64,000 nucleotides of DNA, from contig NZ_RKIC01000014.1 of the NCBI RefSeq assembly GCF_003755185.1, positions 186,001 to 250,000 on the forward strand, read 5' to 3'. Of this stretch, positions 36,492 through 44,602 are shown one piece after another (position 1 is the stretch's first letter; each line of letters opens with the position of its first letter). Source of the DNA: Frigoribacterium sp. PhB24. GTDB lineage: Bacteria > Actinomycetota > Actinomycetes > Actinomycetales > Microbacteriaceae. The notes under the pieces were generated by a model. It saw only the letters and a list, made by a program, of their open reading frames with translations, did not search any database and was not told the DNA's origin. The translations under genes and the position numbers were made by a program.

Positions 36492-38579
36492 CTACGCCTG
36501 TACGCCCGCGAGCTCGTCGATCAGACGGTCGCCCGAGCGGGCCTCGATCATCTCGGCGTCGATCTCGGCACGGTCGAGCAGCTCTTCCATGCGACGGCGG
36601 CGCTGGCGCGTGATGAGCGTGACGACGGTGCCCTCCTTGCCGGCGCGACCGGTGCGGCCGGAACGGTGCATGTAGGTCTTGTACTCGTCGGGCATGTCGG
36701 CCTGGACCACGAGCTCGATGTCGTCGACGTGGATGCCGCGGGCGGCGACGTCGGTCGCGACGAGCACGTTGACCTTGCCGCTGGTGAGCAGCTGCAGGTT
36801 GCGCGTCCGGCGGGCCTGGTTCAGGTCGCCGTGCAGGCTCGTCGAGCGGATGCCGGCGTCCTCGAGCTGGTCGGCGAGCTGCTCGGCGAAGGCGCGGGTG
36901 CGGGCGAAGACCAGGGTCTTGCCGCCGCCCGACGCGAGCTGCTCGATGACGGCCGTCTTGTCGCGCTGCTCGATCAGCAGGACGCGGTGGTCGATCGTGG
37001 CGCTGGCCTGGTCCTCGCCGGCGACCTCGTGCACGGCCGGGTCGACCAGGAACTCGTCGACGAGCTTCGCCACACCCTTGTCGAGGGTGGCGCTGAAGAG
37101 CAGCTTCTGGGCGCGTGCGCCGTCGGGCCGGACCGTCGCGGTCTCGCGGATGATGCGCTGCACCGGCTCGAGGAACCCGAGGTCGCACATGTGGTCGGCC
37201 TCGTCGAGCACGGTCACGACGACCTCGCTCAGGTCGAGGCGGCCCTGGTCGATGAGGTCCTCGATGCGTCCGGGGGTGCCGATGACGATGTCGACGCCGC
37301 GGTTGAGCGCACCGACCTGACGCTGCTGGGGCACGCCGCCGTAGACCTGCGTGGTGAACAGGCCGACCGAGCGGGCGATGGGCTGCACGGTGCGGTCGAT
37401 CTGCATCGCGAGCTCGCGGGTCGGGGCGAGGATCAGCGCACGGGGCTTGCGGCCCATCTTGCGGTTCTTCGCGCCGTTGTTCTCCATCAGCTTCTCGACC
37501 AGCGGAGCGCCGAAGGCGATCGTCTTGCCCGAGCCCGTGCGGCCACGGCCGAGCACGTCACGACCGGCGAGCACGTCGGGGATCGTCGCGGCCTGGATCG
37601 CGAACGGAGCCGCGGCACCCATCGAGGCCAGCTGACGCTCGATGTTGTCGCCGAGGCCCAGGTCGCCGAAGCTCACGCCCTCGACGTCGGCCGCGGTGAC
37701 GACCTCGGCCTTGAGCTTCTCGAGCTTGACGTCGTCCTCGGGCGAGTAGTGCGTGGCCGCGTCGCGCTTCGGGTAGAAGTCGCTGCCGCGGCCGGCGTCG
37801 CGCGCCGGGCGGTCGGCGCGGTCGAAGCTGCGGGGGGCGCGGTCGTCACGAGCCGGGCGGGCGTCGCGGTCGTAGCTGCGCGCCGGGCGGGCGTCGCGGT
37901 CGAAACCACCGGAGGCGCGGCCACCACGCTCGGGACGGTCACCGTACGAACGCTGAGGCCGGTCGTCACGCGAGCGGTCGTCACGAGCCGGGCGGTCGCT
38001 TCGGTCGTAGCTGCGGGGGGCGCGGTCGTCACGAGCCGGGCGGTCGCTTCGGTCGTAGCTGCGGGGGGCGCGGTCGTCACGGGCCGGGCGGGCGTCGCGG
38101 TCGTAGCTGCGGGCCGGGCGGTCGTCGCGGGCAGGGCGGTCCGAGCGGTCCCACGAACGCGGTCCGCGGTCGGAGCCGCGGGCGGCGTCACGACCACCGT
38201 CGCGACCGTAGCCGCGGGCGGCCTCGCGGCCACCGTCACGGCCGAAGCGAGGGGCGGCGTCGCGGCCACGCTCGCCGTTGCGGCTGTCGAAGTCCCGGTT
38301 GCCGAAGCGGTTGCCGCCGGTCGACTTCTCGCGGGGCTCCCAGTTGGGGCGGCGGTCGTCGGAGCGGGCGGCGCCGGGGGCACGGTTGCCGCCACCGTCG
38401 CGGGTGCCGAACTCGCGGCGCCCACGGTCGGCGCGCTCACTCGCGTCCCAGCGCTTCTTGGGGGCCGGGGCTCCGGCCTCGTCGGCGCGGTGACCGCGGT
38501 GCTTGGGGCTCTTCGAGCCGGCCTTGGGCGCGCCACCGGTGCGGTCGGTGCGTGGGCGTGAGTTGTCGTAAGGAGACAT
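36492..38579 (-). CDS. DEAD-box RNA helicase with long Arg/Asp-rich N-terminal tail
   Basis: A 695-residue RNA helicase. The core (about residues 280-680) has the Q-motif region, [30 protein letters not shown], the SAT motif and [10 protein letters not shown]. The preceding 270 residues are disordered and highly charged, with [16 protein letters not shown]-type repeats, resembling RG-rich tails of cold-induced helicases but placed at the N-terminus. The ATG (MSPYDNSRP) is chosen because the repeats continue right up to it; the in-frame extension from 38636 lacks similarity. A 400-nt non-coding leader lies upstream. Confidence 0.9.
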   Translation of the reverse strand: MSPYDNSRPRTDRTGGAPKAGSKSPKHRGHRADEAGAPAPKKRWDASERADRGRREFGTRDGGGNRAPGAARSDDRRPNWEPREKSTGGNRFGNRDFDSRNGERGRDAAPRFGRDGGREAARGYGRDGGRDAARGSDRGPRSWDRSDRPARDDRPARSYDRDARPARDDRAPRSYDRSDRPARDDRAPRSYDRSDRPARDDRSRDDRPQRSYGDRPERGGRASGGFDRDARPARSYDRDARPARDDRAPRSFDRADRPARDAGRGSDFYPKRDAATHYSPEDDVKLEKLKAEVVTAADVEGVSFGDLGLGDNIERQLASMGAAAPFAIQAATIPDVLAGRDVLGRGRTGSGKTIAFGAPLVEKLMENNGAKNRKMGRKPRALILAPTRELAMQIDRTVQPIARSVGLFTTQVYGGVPQQRQVGALNRGVDIVIGTPGRIEDLIDQGRLDLSEVVVTVLDEADHMCDLGFLEPVQRIIRETATVRPDGARAQKLLFSATLDKGVAKLVDEFLVDPAVHEVAGEDQASATIDHRVLLIEQRDKTAVIEQLASGGGKTLVFARTRAFAEQLADQLEDAGIRSTSLHGDLNQARRTRNLQLLTSGKVNVLVATDVAARGIHVDDIELVVQADMPDEYKTYMHRSGRTGRAGKEGTVVTLITRQRRRRMEELLDRAEIDAEMIEARSGDRLIDELAGVQA

Positions 38580-38996
38580 GGAGGAGTTCTTTCCGGGCTT
38601 GTCAGAGATGACGCGAAGAAATACCCGGGCAGCCATTGACCAGGACCGTTCACAATCGTGAATTCATCCCGTCGTGATTCGACGGGAATCCGGCCCACAA
38701 GACTTACAAACCCTCGTGCTGTTCAAAGCTGTGCATGATCGGCACCCGCAGGTGCCGATGTGCTCGCGCCACAGGCGCGGTGTCTTGAGCCGACCCACCC
38801 ACGATACCCGAGCCTCCCCGGAACCGGAAGCCCCGCCTCCTCGGCGGCCGGCGTCGACGGGCGTCACCTCCGGCCGAACGGGCGGGTTCGTATCGGACGG
38901 GCCGCCACACCCGCCCGTCGACCACGAACTCGCCCGTCGAGGCGATGCCGGTTCTCGACCTGCCCGGCGAGGGCCGCCCCGGCACGCCGGCCGAGG
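38580..38996. other. Long intergenic leader upstream of the DEAD-box helicase gene
   Basis: No convincing gene. The region is clearly AT-richer than the coding DNA around it and contains three short perfect stems: CCCGTCG/CGACGGG (38668-38686), ATCGGCACC/GGTGCCGAT around loop CGCA (38738-38759) and CGCGCC/GGCGCG (38765-38779). It may be a structured 5' UTR of the helicase message, as known for cold-shock helicase genes. The part above 38800 would hold the promoter and the 3' end of the RND gene. Confidence 0.45.
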
Positions 38997-41900
38997 TCAC
39001 ACCCGGGTGGCAGCCTCCCCCGCTTCAGCCTCCTCAGCCTCCGCCGCCCGGCGGTCGGCCCGGCGTTCGCCGATGCGCTCGTACAGGTAGTAGATGACCG
39101 GGAGCACGACGAGGGTCAACAGCGTCGACGACACGAGCCCGCCGATCACGACGATGGCGAGCGGCTGCGAGATGAAGCCGCCGTGCCCGGTGACCCCGAG
39201 CGCCATGGGAGTCAACGCGAAGATCGTGGCCGCCGCTGTCATGAGGATCGGGCGCAACCGCCGCGACGCCCCCTCGAGCAGGGCCTCGCGCACCCGCAGG
39301 CCCTTCTCGCGGTACTGGTTCACCAGGTCGATCAGCACGATCGCGTTGGTCACCACGATGCCGACCAGCATGAGCACGCCGATCAACGACGCGACGCCGA
39401 GGGGTACGCCCGAGGCCAACTGCAACAGGATCGCGCCGGTCGCGGCGAACGGGATCGACACGAGCAGCAGGATGGGCTGGATCAGGCTGCGGAACGTCGC
39501 CACCATCACGATGTAGACGATCAAGATGGCGATCAGCACCGCGAGCCCGAGCTGCGAGAACGCGTTGGCCTGATCGGCCGTCGCCCCGCCGATGGTGGCG
39601 TCGGTGCCCTCGGGCAGCGTCACGGACGCCACGGCGTCCGAGACCTCGGTGCCGGCGGCCGACAGATCGTCGGTCGACGGTGTGATCGTGACCGTCGCCG
39701 AGCGCACCGCGTCGGTCGTCGTGACAGAGGTCGGCCCGGTCGTCTGCTCGACCGTCGCGATCGAGTCGAGTCGCACGGGCCCGGTCGGGCTCGGCAGCTC
39801 GAGGGCCTTCAGCTCGTCGATGGTCGCCGGCGGGGTCGGGTCGACCGTGTAGACGTCCACCGAGCTGTCGTCGATCTCGAGCGACCCCACCCGGAACGGC
39901 TGGATCGCCTGCGACACGATGCCACCCACGGCGACCTCGCTGTACCCGAGGGCCGCGGCGGCGGCGCGGTCGACCCGCACGCCGATGATCGGCTGGGCCG
40001 CCTGCAGGTTCGAGCTGGCCTCGGCGGTGCCGGGCAGCCCCTGAACCTTCTTCAGCACGGCGTCCGTGGCGGTCTGCAGGCTGTCGGGGTCGGGGGCCGT
40101 GACGTCGACGGTGATGTCGTTGCTCGTGCCGAATCCGCTCGAGGCGGACACCTCGATCTCGCCCGCGTCGGTGACGTCGTCCAACCGGGATCGGACGTCG
40201 GCCTGCAGGGCGTCCTGGTCGACACTCTCGTCGGTGGTGATCGAGTAGGTGACCGTGCTGTCGCCCGTCCCGCCGAGGAAGCTCGCGATCGACGTGCCGC
40301 TGGACCCGATGGTCAGCTGCACCGTCTCGATGCCGTCGACGCCGTCGAGCACCTGCTCGACCTGGTCGGCCGCGTCGGACTGCGTCTGCAGGCTCGAGGC
40401 GGGCGGCAGGGTCTGCGTGACGGTGAAGGTGTTCTGCCCGCTCGCCCCGAGGAAGTTCGTCTTCATGAACGGGATGACGGCACCCGTGCCCACCAGGACG
40501 AGCAACGCCACGAGGATCGTCACGACCGGCCGTCTCAGGGTTCCCCGCAGCACGGGGACGTAGGCGCGACGCAGGCGGTCGAGCGGGCGGGCGTCGGACG
40601 GGTCGGAGGCGCGGGTCGTCAGCGACTCGAGCGTCGCGCCCTCGACGGCGGCGGCCTCGCCACCCGGTGCGTGCTTGTGGGGCCTGGGCGCCCGCAGGAA
40701 CCAGTACGCCAGCACGGGGACGATCGTCAGCGCGACGAAGAGCGACGCCACGAGGGCGATGGTGACCGTCAGGGCGAACGGCCGGAACAGCTCGCCGGTG
40801 ATGTTGCCCACGAACGCCAGGGGCAGGAACACCACGACCGTCGTGACCGTCGACGCGGTGATGGCGCCCGCCACCTCGCGCACGGCGACCTTGATCGCCT
40901 CGAGTCGGTCGACGCCCGCGGTGAGGTGCCGCTTGATGTTCTCGATGACGACGATCGAGTCGTCGACCACGCGACCGATGGCGATCGTCAGGGCGCCGAG
41001 GGTCAGGACGTTCAGCGTGTAGTCCGCGGCCTGGAGCCCGATGAACGTGATGAGCACGCTCGTCGGGATGCTGATGGCGGTGACGACGGTCGACCGGATC
41101 GACAGCAGGAAGACCAGGATGACGATCACCGCGAAGACGAGGCCGAGCAGCCCCTCTTCGGCGAGGGCGTCGATCGACTGCTGGATGAACGGCGCCTGGT
41201 CGAACACGACCGTCAGCTCCACGCCGTCGCCCAGGTCGGACGCGAGGCTCGGGATGGCGTCGCGGACGGTCTGCGACACGTCGACGGTGTTGGCGTCGAG
41301 GGTCTTGGTGATGGCGACCGTCAGGGCGTCCTGCCCGTCGACCCGGCTGATCGAGGTGACGGGGGCACCGGTCAGCTGCACGTCGGCGACGTCGCCGATC
41401 GTGGTGGACGCGGTGCCGCCGAGCAGCGGAAGGGCACGGATCTCGTCGACGCTGGTGAGCCGTTGGCCCGCCTGGATCGAGAGGGTCGTGCCGTCTTGCG
41501 TGATGGTGCCGCCGGGGATCAGCGTGCCGTTGGCGTCGAGGGCGTCCTGGAAGGCGGCGGTCGTCAGCCCGGCCGCGGCGAGCGCCGTCCTGTCGGGCGA
41601 GATGGTGACGCGCTGACCGGCGTCGCCGTAGATCGAGGCCTCGCGGACTCCGTCGAGTTTCTGCAGGTCGGGCACGGTGATGTTCGTCAACCGGTCGACG
41701 AGGGCTTGCGAGTCGGCGGAGTCGTAGCCGGTGACGGCGATCTGGATGACCGGCAGGTCGGCGAGGCTGCCCGTGACCACCTGCGTGTCGACGGAGTCGG
41801 GCAGTGTGAGCCGGTTGATCGCCGACTGGATCTTCTGCTCGGCGGAGTCGAGGTCGGTGCCGTAGGTGAACTCGGCCGAGACCGTGCTCTGCGATGTGCT

Positions 41901-42155
41901 CGAGGTCGCCGAGGTGCCTTCGAGCCCGGGGATGATCTGGACGGCCTGCTCGATCGGCGTCGACACGTCCTCGTTGACGACCTCGGGCGTGGCGCCCGGG
42001 TACGAGCTGACGATCGCGATCTGCGGGAACTGCACGTTGGGCGCGAGCTCTTGCTTGAGCGAGGTGAGGGCGATGCCGCCGAAGACGGCGACGACGATGG
42101 TGACGAGGGCGATCAGCGCGCGGTTGCGCAGGCTGAAGACGGACAGCAGGTGCAC
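38997..42155 (-). CDS. RND superfamily efflux transporter (AcrB/HAE1-type)
   Basis: A 1052-residue inner-membrane pump. The first helix is at about residues 12-32, followed by the porter-domain segment FPQIAIVSSYPGATPEVVNEDVSTPIEQAV typical of AcrB/MdtB relatives. Helices 2-6 follow, with GRVVDDSIVVIEN containing the proton-relay acidic residues, then a second porter domain and a second helix bundle (GIVVTNAIVLIDLVNQYREKG). No membrane-fusion or outer-membrane partner is adjacent, which is usual in Gram-positive members. The GTG start has CGGAGC upstream. A GAGGCGCGG copy lies at 40606. Confidence 0.92.
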   Translation of the reverse strand: MHLLSVFSLRNRALIALVTIVVAVFGGIALTSLKQELAPNVQFPQIAIVSSYPGATPEVVNEDVSTPIEQAVQIIPGLEGTSATSSTSQSTVSAEFTYGTDLDSAEQKIQSAINRLTLPDSVDTQVVTGSLADLPVIQIAVTGYDSADSQALVDRLTNITVPDLQKLDGVREASIYGDAGQRVTISPDRTALAAAGLTTAAFQDALDANGTLIPGGTITQDGTTLSIQAGQRLTSVDEIRALPLLGGTASTTIGDVADVQLTGAPVTSISRVDGQDALTVAITKTLDANTVDVSQTVRDAIPSLASDLGDGVELTVVFDQAPFIQQSIDALAEEGLLGLVFAVIVILVFLLSIRSTVVTAISIPTSVLITFIGLQAADYTLNVLTLGALTIAIGRVVDDSIVVIENIKRHLTAGVDRLEAIKVAVREVAGAITASTVTTVVVFLPLAFVGNITGELFRPFALTVTIALVASLFVALTIVPVLAYWFLRAPRPHKHAPGGEAAAVEGATLESLTTRASDPSDARPLDRLRRAYVPVLRGTLRRPVVTILVALLVLVGTGAVIPFMKTNFLGASGQNTFTVTQTLPPASSLQTQSDAADQVEQVLDGVDGIETVQLTIGSSGTSIASFLGGTGDSTVTYSITTDESVDQDALQADVRSRLDDVTDAGEIEVSASSGFGTSNDITVDVTAPDPDSLQTATDAVLKKVQGLPGTAEASSNLQAAQPIIGVRVDRAAAAALGYSEVAVGGIVSQAIQPFRVGSLEIDDSSVDVYTVDPTPPATIDELKALELPSPTGPVRLDSIATVEQTTGPTSVTTTDAVRSATVTITPSTDDLSAAGTEVSDAVASVTLPEGTDATIGGATADQANAFSQLGLAVLIAILIVYIVMVATFRSLIQPILLLVSIPFAATGAILLQLASGVPLGVASLIGVLMLVGIVVTNAIVLIDLVNQYREKGLRVREALLEGASRRLRPILMTAAATIFALTPMALGVTGHGGFISQPLAIVVIGGLVSSTLLTLVVLPVIYYLYERIGERRADRRAAEAEEAEAGEAATRV

Positions 42156-42338
42156 GGTGCTCCGGTGGTGAGAGGGAGAGCGAGGGAGGCTGGGCGGACG
42201 ACGTCCACCGCGCCTCCATTGTCACCAGCCTCTCTGGGAACTGGCGGGGGCTTCTCCTGCGCTGTGCAGAACGTCGCGAGGCGGCCGAGTGGGGGCGACC
42301 CGACGCGACACGAACCGAGGAGGCGCGGGTCGCTATCC

Positions 42339-43778
42339 TCAGACCACCTCGGCCAACAGCGGCGAGACCGGAGCCTGCACCCCGTCGACGCCGTCCCAGG
42401 CCGCGCGCAGGGCCGCGAGCGCCCGGTCGGTGTCGCTCTCGGCGTACGAGAAGGGCACGCGGAGGAACCGCTCGAAGGCCCCGTCGACGCCGAACACCGG
42501 CCCGGCGGCGAGCAACAGCCCCTCCCGCCGGGCGGCGAGGGTGAGCTGCGAGCTGACCGGCGCCCCGAGTCCGACCCAGGTGGTGAGCCCACCCGCCGGC
42601 GACGGCACCTGCCACGACGGGAACGCGTCGCGCAGTCCGCGGACGACGCGATCGCGACCTCGTCTCAGGTGGCCGGCCCGCGCCTCCAGCACACGGTCGA
42701 AGTCGCCGAGGAGCTCGGCGACCACCAGCTGCTCGAGCACGGGCGTGCCCAGGTCGCCCGCCGAGCGGGCCCGCACGAGCCGGTCGACGAGGGGGCGCTC
42801 GGCGCGGATCCAGCCGATGCGCAGTCCACCCCAGAGCGACTTGCCCACCGAACCGATCGAGACGGCCCGGCCGTACGCCGCCATCGGCAGGGGGGCGTCC
42901 CGACGCCCGTCGATCGCCATCTCGGCCATGGTCTCGTCGGCGATCACCACGGTGCCCTCGTGCGCTGCGGCCTCGAGCACCCGCACCCGCTGGTCGACGG
43001 GCATCGTCGCGCCCGTGGGGTTGTGGAAGTCGGGCATCAGGTAGGCGACCGGCGGGCTGGTGCGGCGCAGGGTCTGCATCAGGGCCGCCTCGTCCCAGCC
43101 GTCGTCGACGGTGACGCTGACCGGCACGAGACGGGCGCCGGCGCCGCGAAGGGCCTCGAAGGCGTGCGGGTAGCCGGGCGCCTCGACGACGGCCCGGTCG
43201 CCGCGCGAGACCAGCACGCGGGCGAGCAGTGCGATGGCGTGCTGCGCCCCGAGGGTGACGACGATCTGCTCGGCGCTCGTCTCGAGCCCTCGAAGTCGGT
43301 ACCGTTCGGCGATCGCCTCGCGCAACACGGGCCGCCCCACCGGGTCGTAGCCCGGGTCGTCGAGGTACGCACCGAGCCGCCCCGCCGCGCGCTGGGCCGC
43401 CTCGGCGATGCCGTCGACCGCCGGCAGCGCCGCCTTGGTCAGGTCGAGCAGCCCTTCGGTCGTCGTCGGACGCGGCACCGAGGAGCGGGCCGGCAGGCGG
43501 ACGAGGCTGCCGCTGCCTCGCACGCTGTCGACGTGCCCCGAGTCGCGCAAAGCGGCGTAGGCCGCGGTGACGGTCGTGCGGCTGACGCCGAGGTGCGCGC
43601 AGAGGTCGCGCTCGGACGGCAGCCGCGTGCCCACGGGCAGCCGGCCGTCGAGCACGAGCAGGCGGATGCGGTCGGCGAGCGCCAGGTAGCCGGGAGCCGA
43701 GGAGGCGCGCCACGAGTCGAGCAGGACCCCGAGCGCTCGCGACGAGACGGTGGTGGCCCCGTGGTCGAAGTTGGTCAC
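42339..43778 (-). CDS. MocR-type regulator (GntR winged helix + aminotransferase domain), YczR-like
   Basis: A 479-residue PLP-binding transcription factor. Residues about 30-95 are a GntR winged helix (GTRLPSERDLCAHLGVSRTTVTAAYAALRDSG). After a linker, residues about 130-470 form a class I aminotransferase fold with YLMPDFHNPTG, IADETMAEM and SIGSVGKSLWGG holding the PLP Lys. It is divergent from a YczE membrane protein, the known YczR/YczE pairing. The start is GTG with TAGGGT 6 nt upstream (43785-43790 in minus sense), so leaderless initiation is likely. Confidence 0.9.
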   Translation of the reverse strand: MTNFDHGATTVSSRALGVLLDSWRASSAPGYLALADRIRLLVLDGRLPVGTRLPSERDLCAHLGVSRTTVTAAYAALRDSGHVDSVRGSGSLVRLPARSSVPRPTTTEGLLDLTKAALPAVDGIAEAAQRAAGRLGAYLDDPGYDPVGRPVLREAIAERYRLRGLETSAEQIVVTLGAQHAIALLARVLVSRGDRAVVEAPGYPHAFEALRGAGARLVPVSVTVDDGWDEAALMQTLRRTSPPVAYLMPDFHNPTGATMPVDQRVRVLEAAAHEGTVVIADETMAEMAIDGRRDAPLPMAAYGRAVSIGSVGKSLWGGLRIGWIRAERPLVDRLVRARSAGDLGTPVLEQLVVAELLGDFDRVLEARAGHLRRGRDRVVRGLRDAFPSWQVPSPAGGLTTWVGLGAPVSSQLTLAARREGLLLAAGPVFGVDGAFERFLRVPFSYAESDTDRALAALRAAWDGVDGVQAPVSPLLAEVV

Positions 43779-43793
43779 GCGGCCACCCTAAGC

Positions 43794-43834
43794 CGATTGG
43801 ACCCTTGCCACCAGGCCAGTCGCTCGGTTGGATC
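43794..43834. promoter_or_regulatory. Candidate YczR binding site (direct repeats)
   Basis: CGATTGGACC (43794-43803) and CGGTTGGATC (43825-43834) are direct repeats 31 bp apart, about three DNA turns. They lie in the 62-bp divergent spacer. MocR proteins commonly bind direct repeats. Confidence 0.45.
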
Positions 43835-43840
43835 GACCCC

Positions 43841-44467
43841 ATGCTCTTCTCGCGTCGCCTGCTGCAGTTGTTCGTCGGCCTCACCGCCTACGGGTTCGCC
43901 ATCGCCCTCATGGTCCGCGCCGGCATCGGCGTCGCACCCTGGGACGTGCTGTCGCAGGGGCTCGTCCGGCACACGGGGCTGACGTTCGGCACCGTCACGT
44001 TCGTCACGAGCCTCGTCGTGCTGCTGCTCTGGATCCCCCTGCGTCAGCGACCCCGTTTCGGCACGATCGCCAACACGCTGATGATCGGCCCGGTCGCCGA
44101 CCTGGGGCTCCACGTGCTGCCCCAACAGACGGCGTGGTGGGCGCAGGGGCTGACGTTCGCGGGCGGCCTGCTGCTGCTGGCCGTCGCGAGCGGCCTCTAC
44201 ATCGGCGCCGACTTCGGACCGGGTCCGCGCGACGGACTCATGCTCGGGCTGCACGCCCGACTCGGGTGGCGCGTGGGCGTCGCCCGCACGGCCATCGAGG
44301 TCACGGTGCTCGCCGCGGGCTGGCTGCTCGGCGGCCAGATCGGCATCGGCACGGCGGCCGAGGCCCTGTTGATCGGCCCGCTCGTGGCGATCATGTTGCC
44401 GTTGTTCGCACGGCGCCGGGTGGCGACGTCCGCTGTCGTGCCGGCCCCCGCCTCCTCGTCCGTCTGA
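43841..44467 (+). CDS. yczE: YczE/YitT-type membrane protein
   Basis: A 208-residue protein with five to six hydrophobic helices. The N-terminal RLLQLFVGLTAYGFAIALMVRAGIGVAPWDVLSQGL and the later GLYIGADFGPGPRDGLMLGL match the YczE family. The function is not established; one family member is required for surfactin production in Bacillus. Control by the divergent MocR regulator is inferred from the pairing. The ATG is used because it gives the family N-terminus; no strong ribosome site is seen. Confidence 0.87.
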   Translation: MLFSRRLLQLFVGLTAYGFAIALMVRAGIGVAPWDVLSQGLVRHTGLTFGTVTFVTSLVVLLLWIPLRQRPRFGTIANTLMIGPVADLGLHVLPQQTAWWAQGLTFAGGLLLLAVASGLYIGADFGPGPRDGLMLGLHARLGWRVGVARTAIEVTVLAAGWLLGGQIGIGTAAEALLIGPLVAIMLPLFARRRVATSAVVPAPASSSV

Positions 44468-44566
44468 GCGTGGGCCGCAGGCCGCCTGCGAGGTCGTCAC
44501 ACCGGCCGGTACGAAACAGTTCGGACGAACCCGGCCTGACCGGGAATAAACCGCTCACGAGTGAAG

Positions 44567-44594
44567 TTGACAGGCCCTCGCACGGGAGTAGAGT
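44567..44594 (+). promoter_or_regulatory. Housekeeping-sigma promoter of the KimA-like gene
   Basis: TTGACA (44567-44572), 16-bp spacer, TAGAGT (44589-44594). The GTG at 44603 is 8 nt after the -10 box, so transcription should start at or next to the start codon. Confidence 0.8.
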
Positions 44595-44602
44595 CGCCGC
44601 TC

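Noticed and set aside
38704-39000. A 98-codon minus-strand frame starting in a GTGA overlap with the RND stop
   Set aside because: The overlap is attractive, but the product is Arg/Pro/Gly-rich without homology, and the frame runs through the hairpin-rich leader of the helicase gene.
38760-43982. A 1740-codon open frame on the plus strand
   Set aside because: It is the antisense shadow of the RND and MocR genes in high-GC DNA. It is full of Arg/Asp/Gly/His runs with no domain, and the genes on the other strand are well supported.
44468-44602. Possible c-di-AMP (ydaO-type) riboswitch before the KimA-like gene
   Set aside because: Only about 135 nt separate the genes, no conserved ydaO elements were seen, and the promoter places transcription start at the start codon.
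44561-44602. Earlier GTG start for the KimA-like permease
   Set aside because: The TTGACA/TAGAGT promoter lies inside this stretch, so it would not be transcribed from that promoter.
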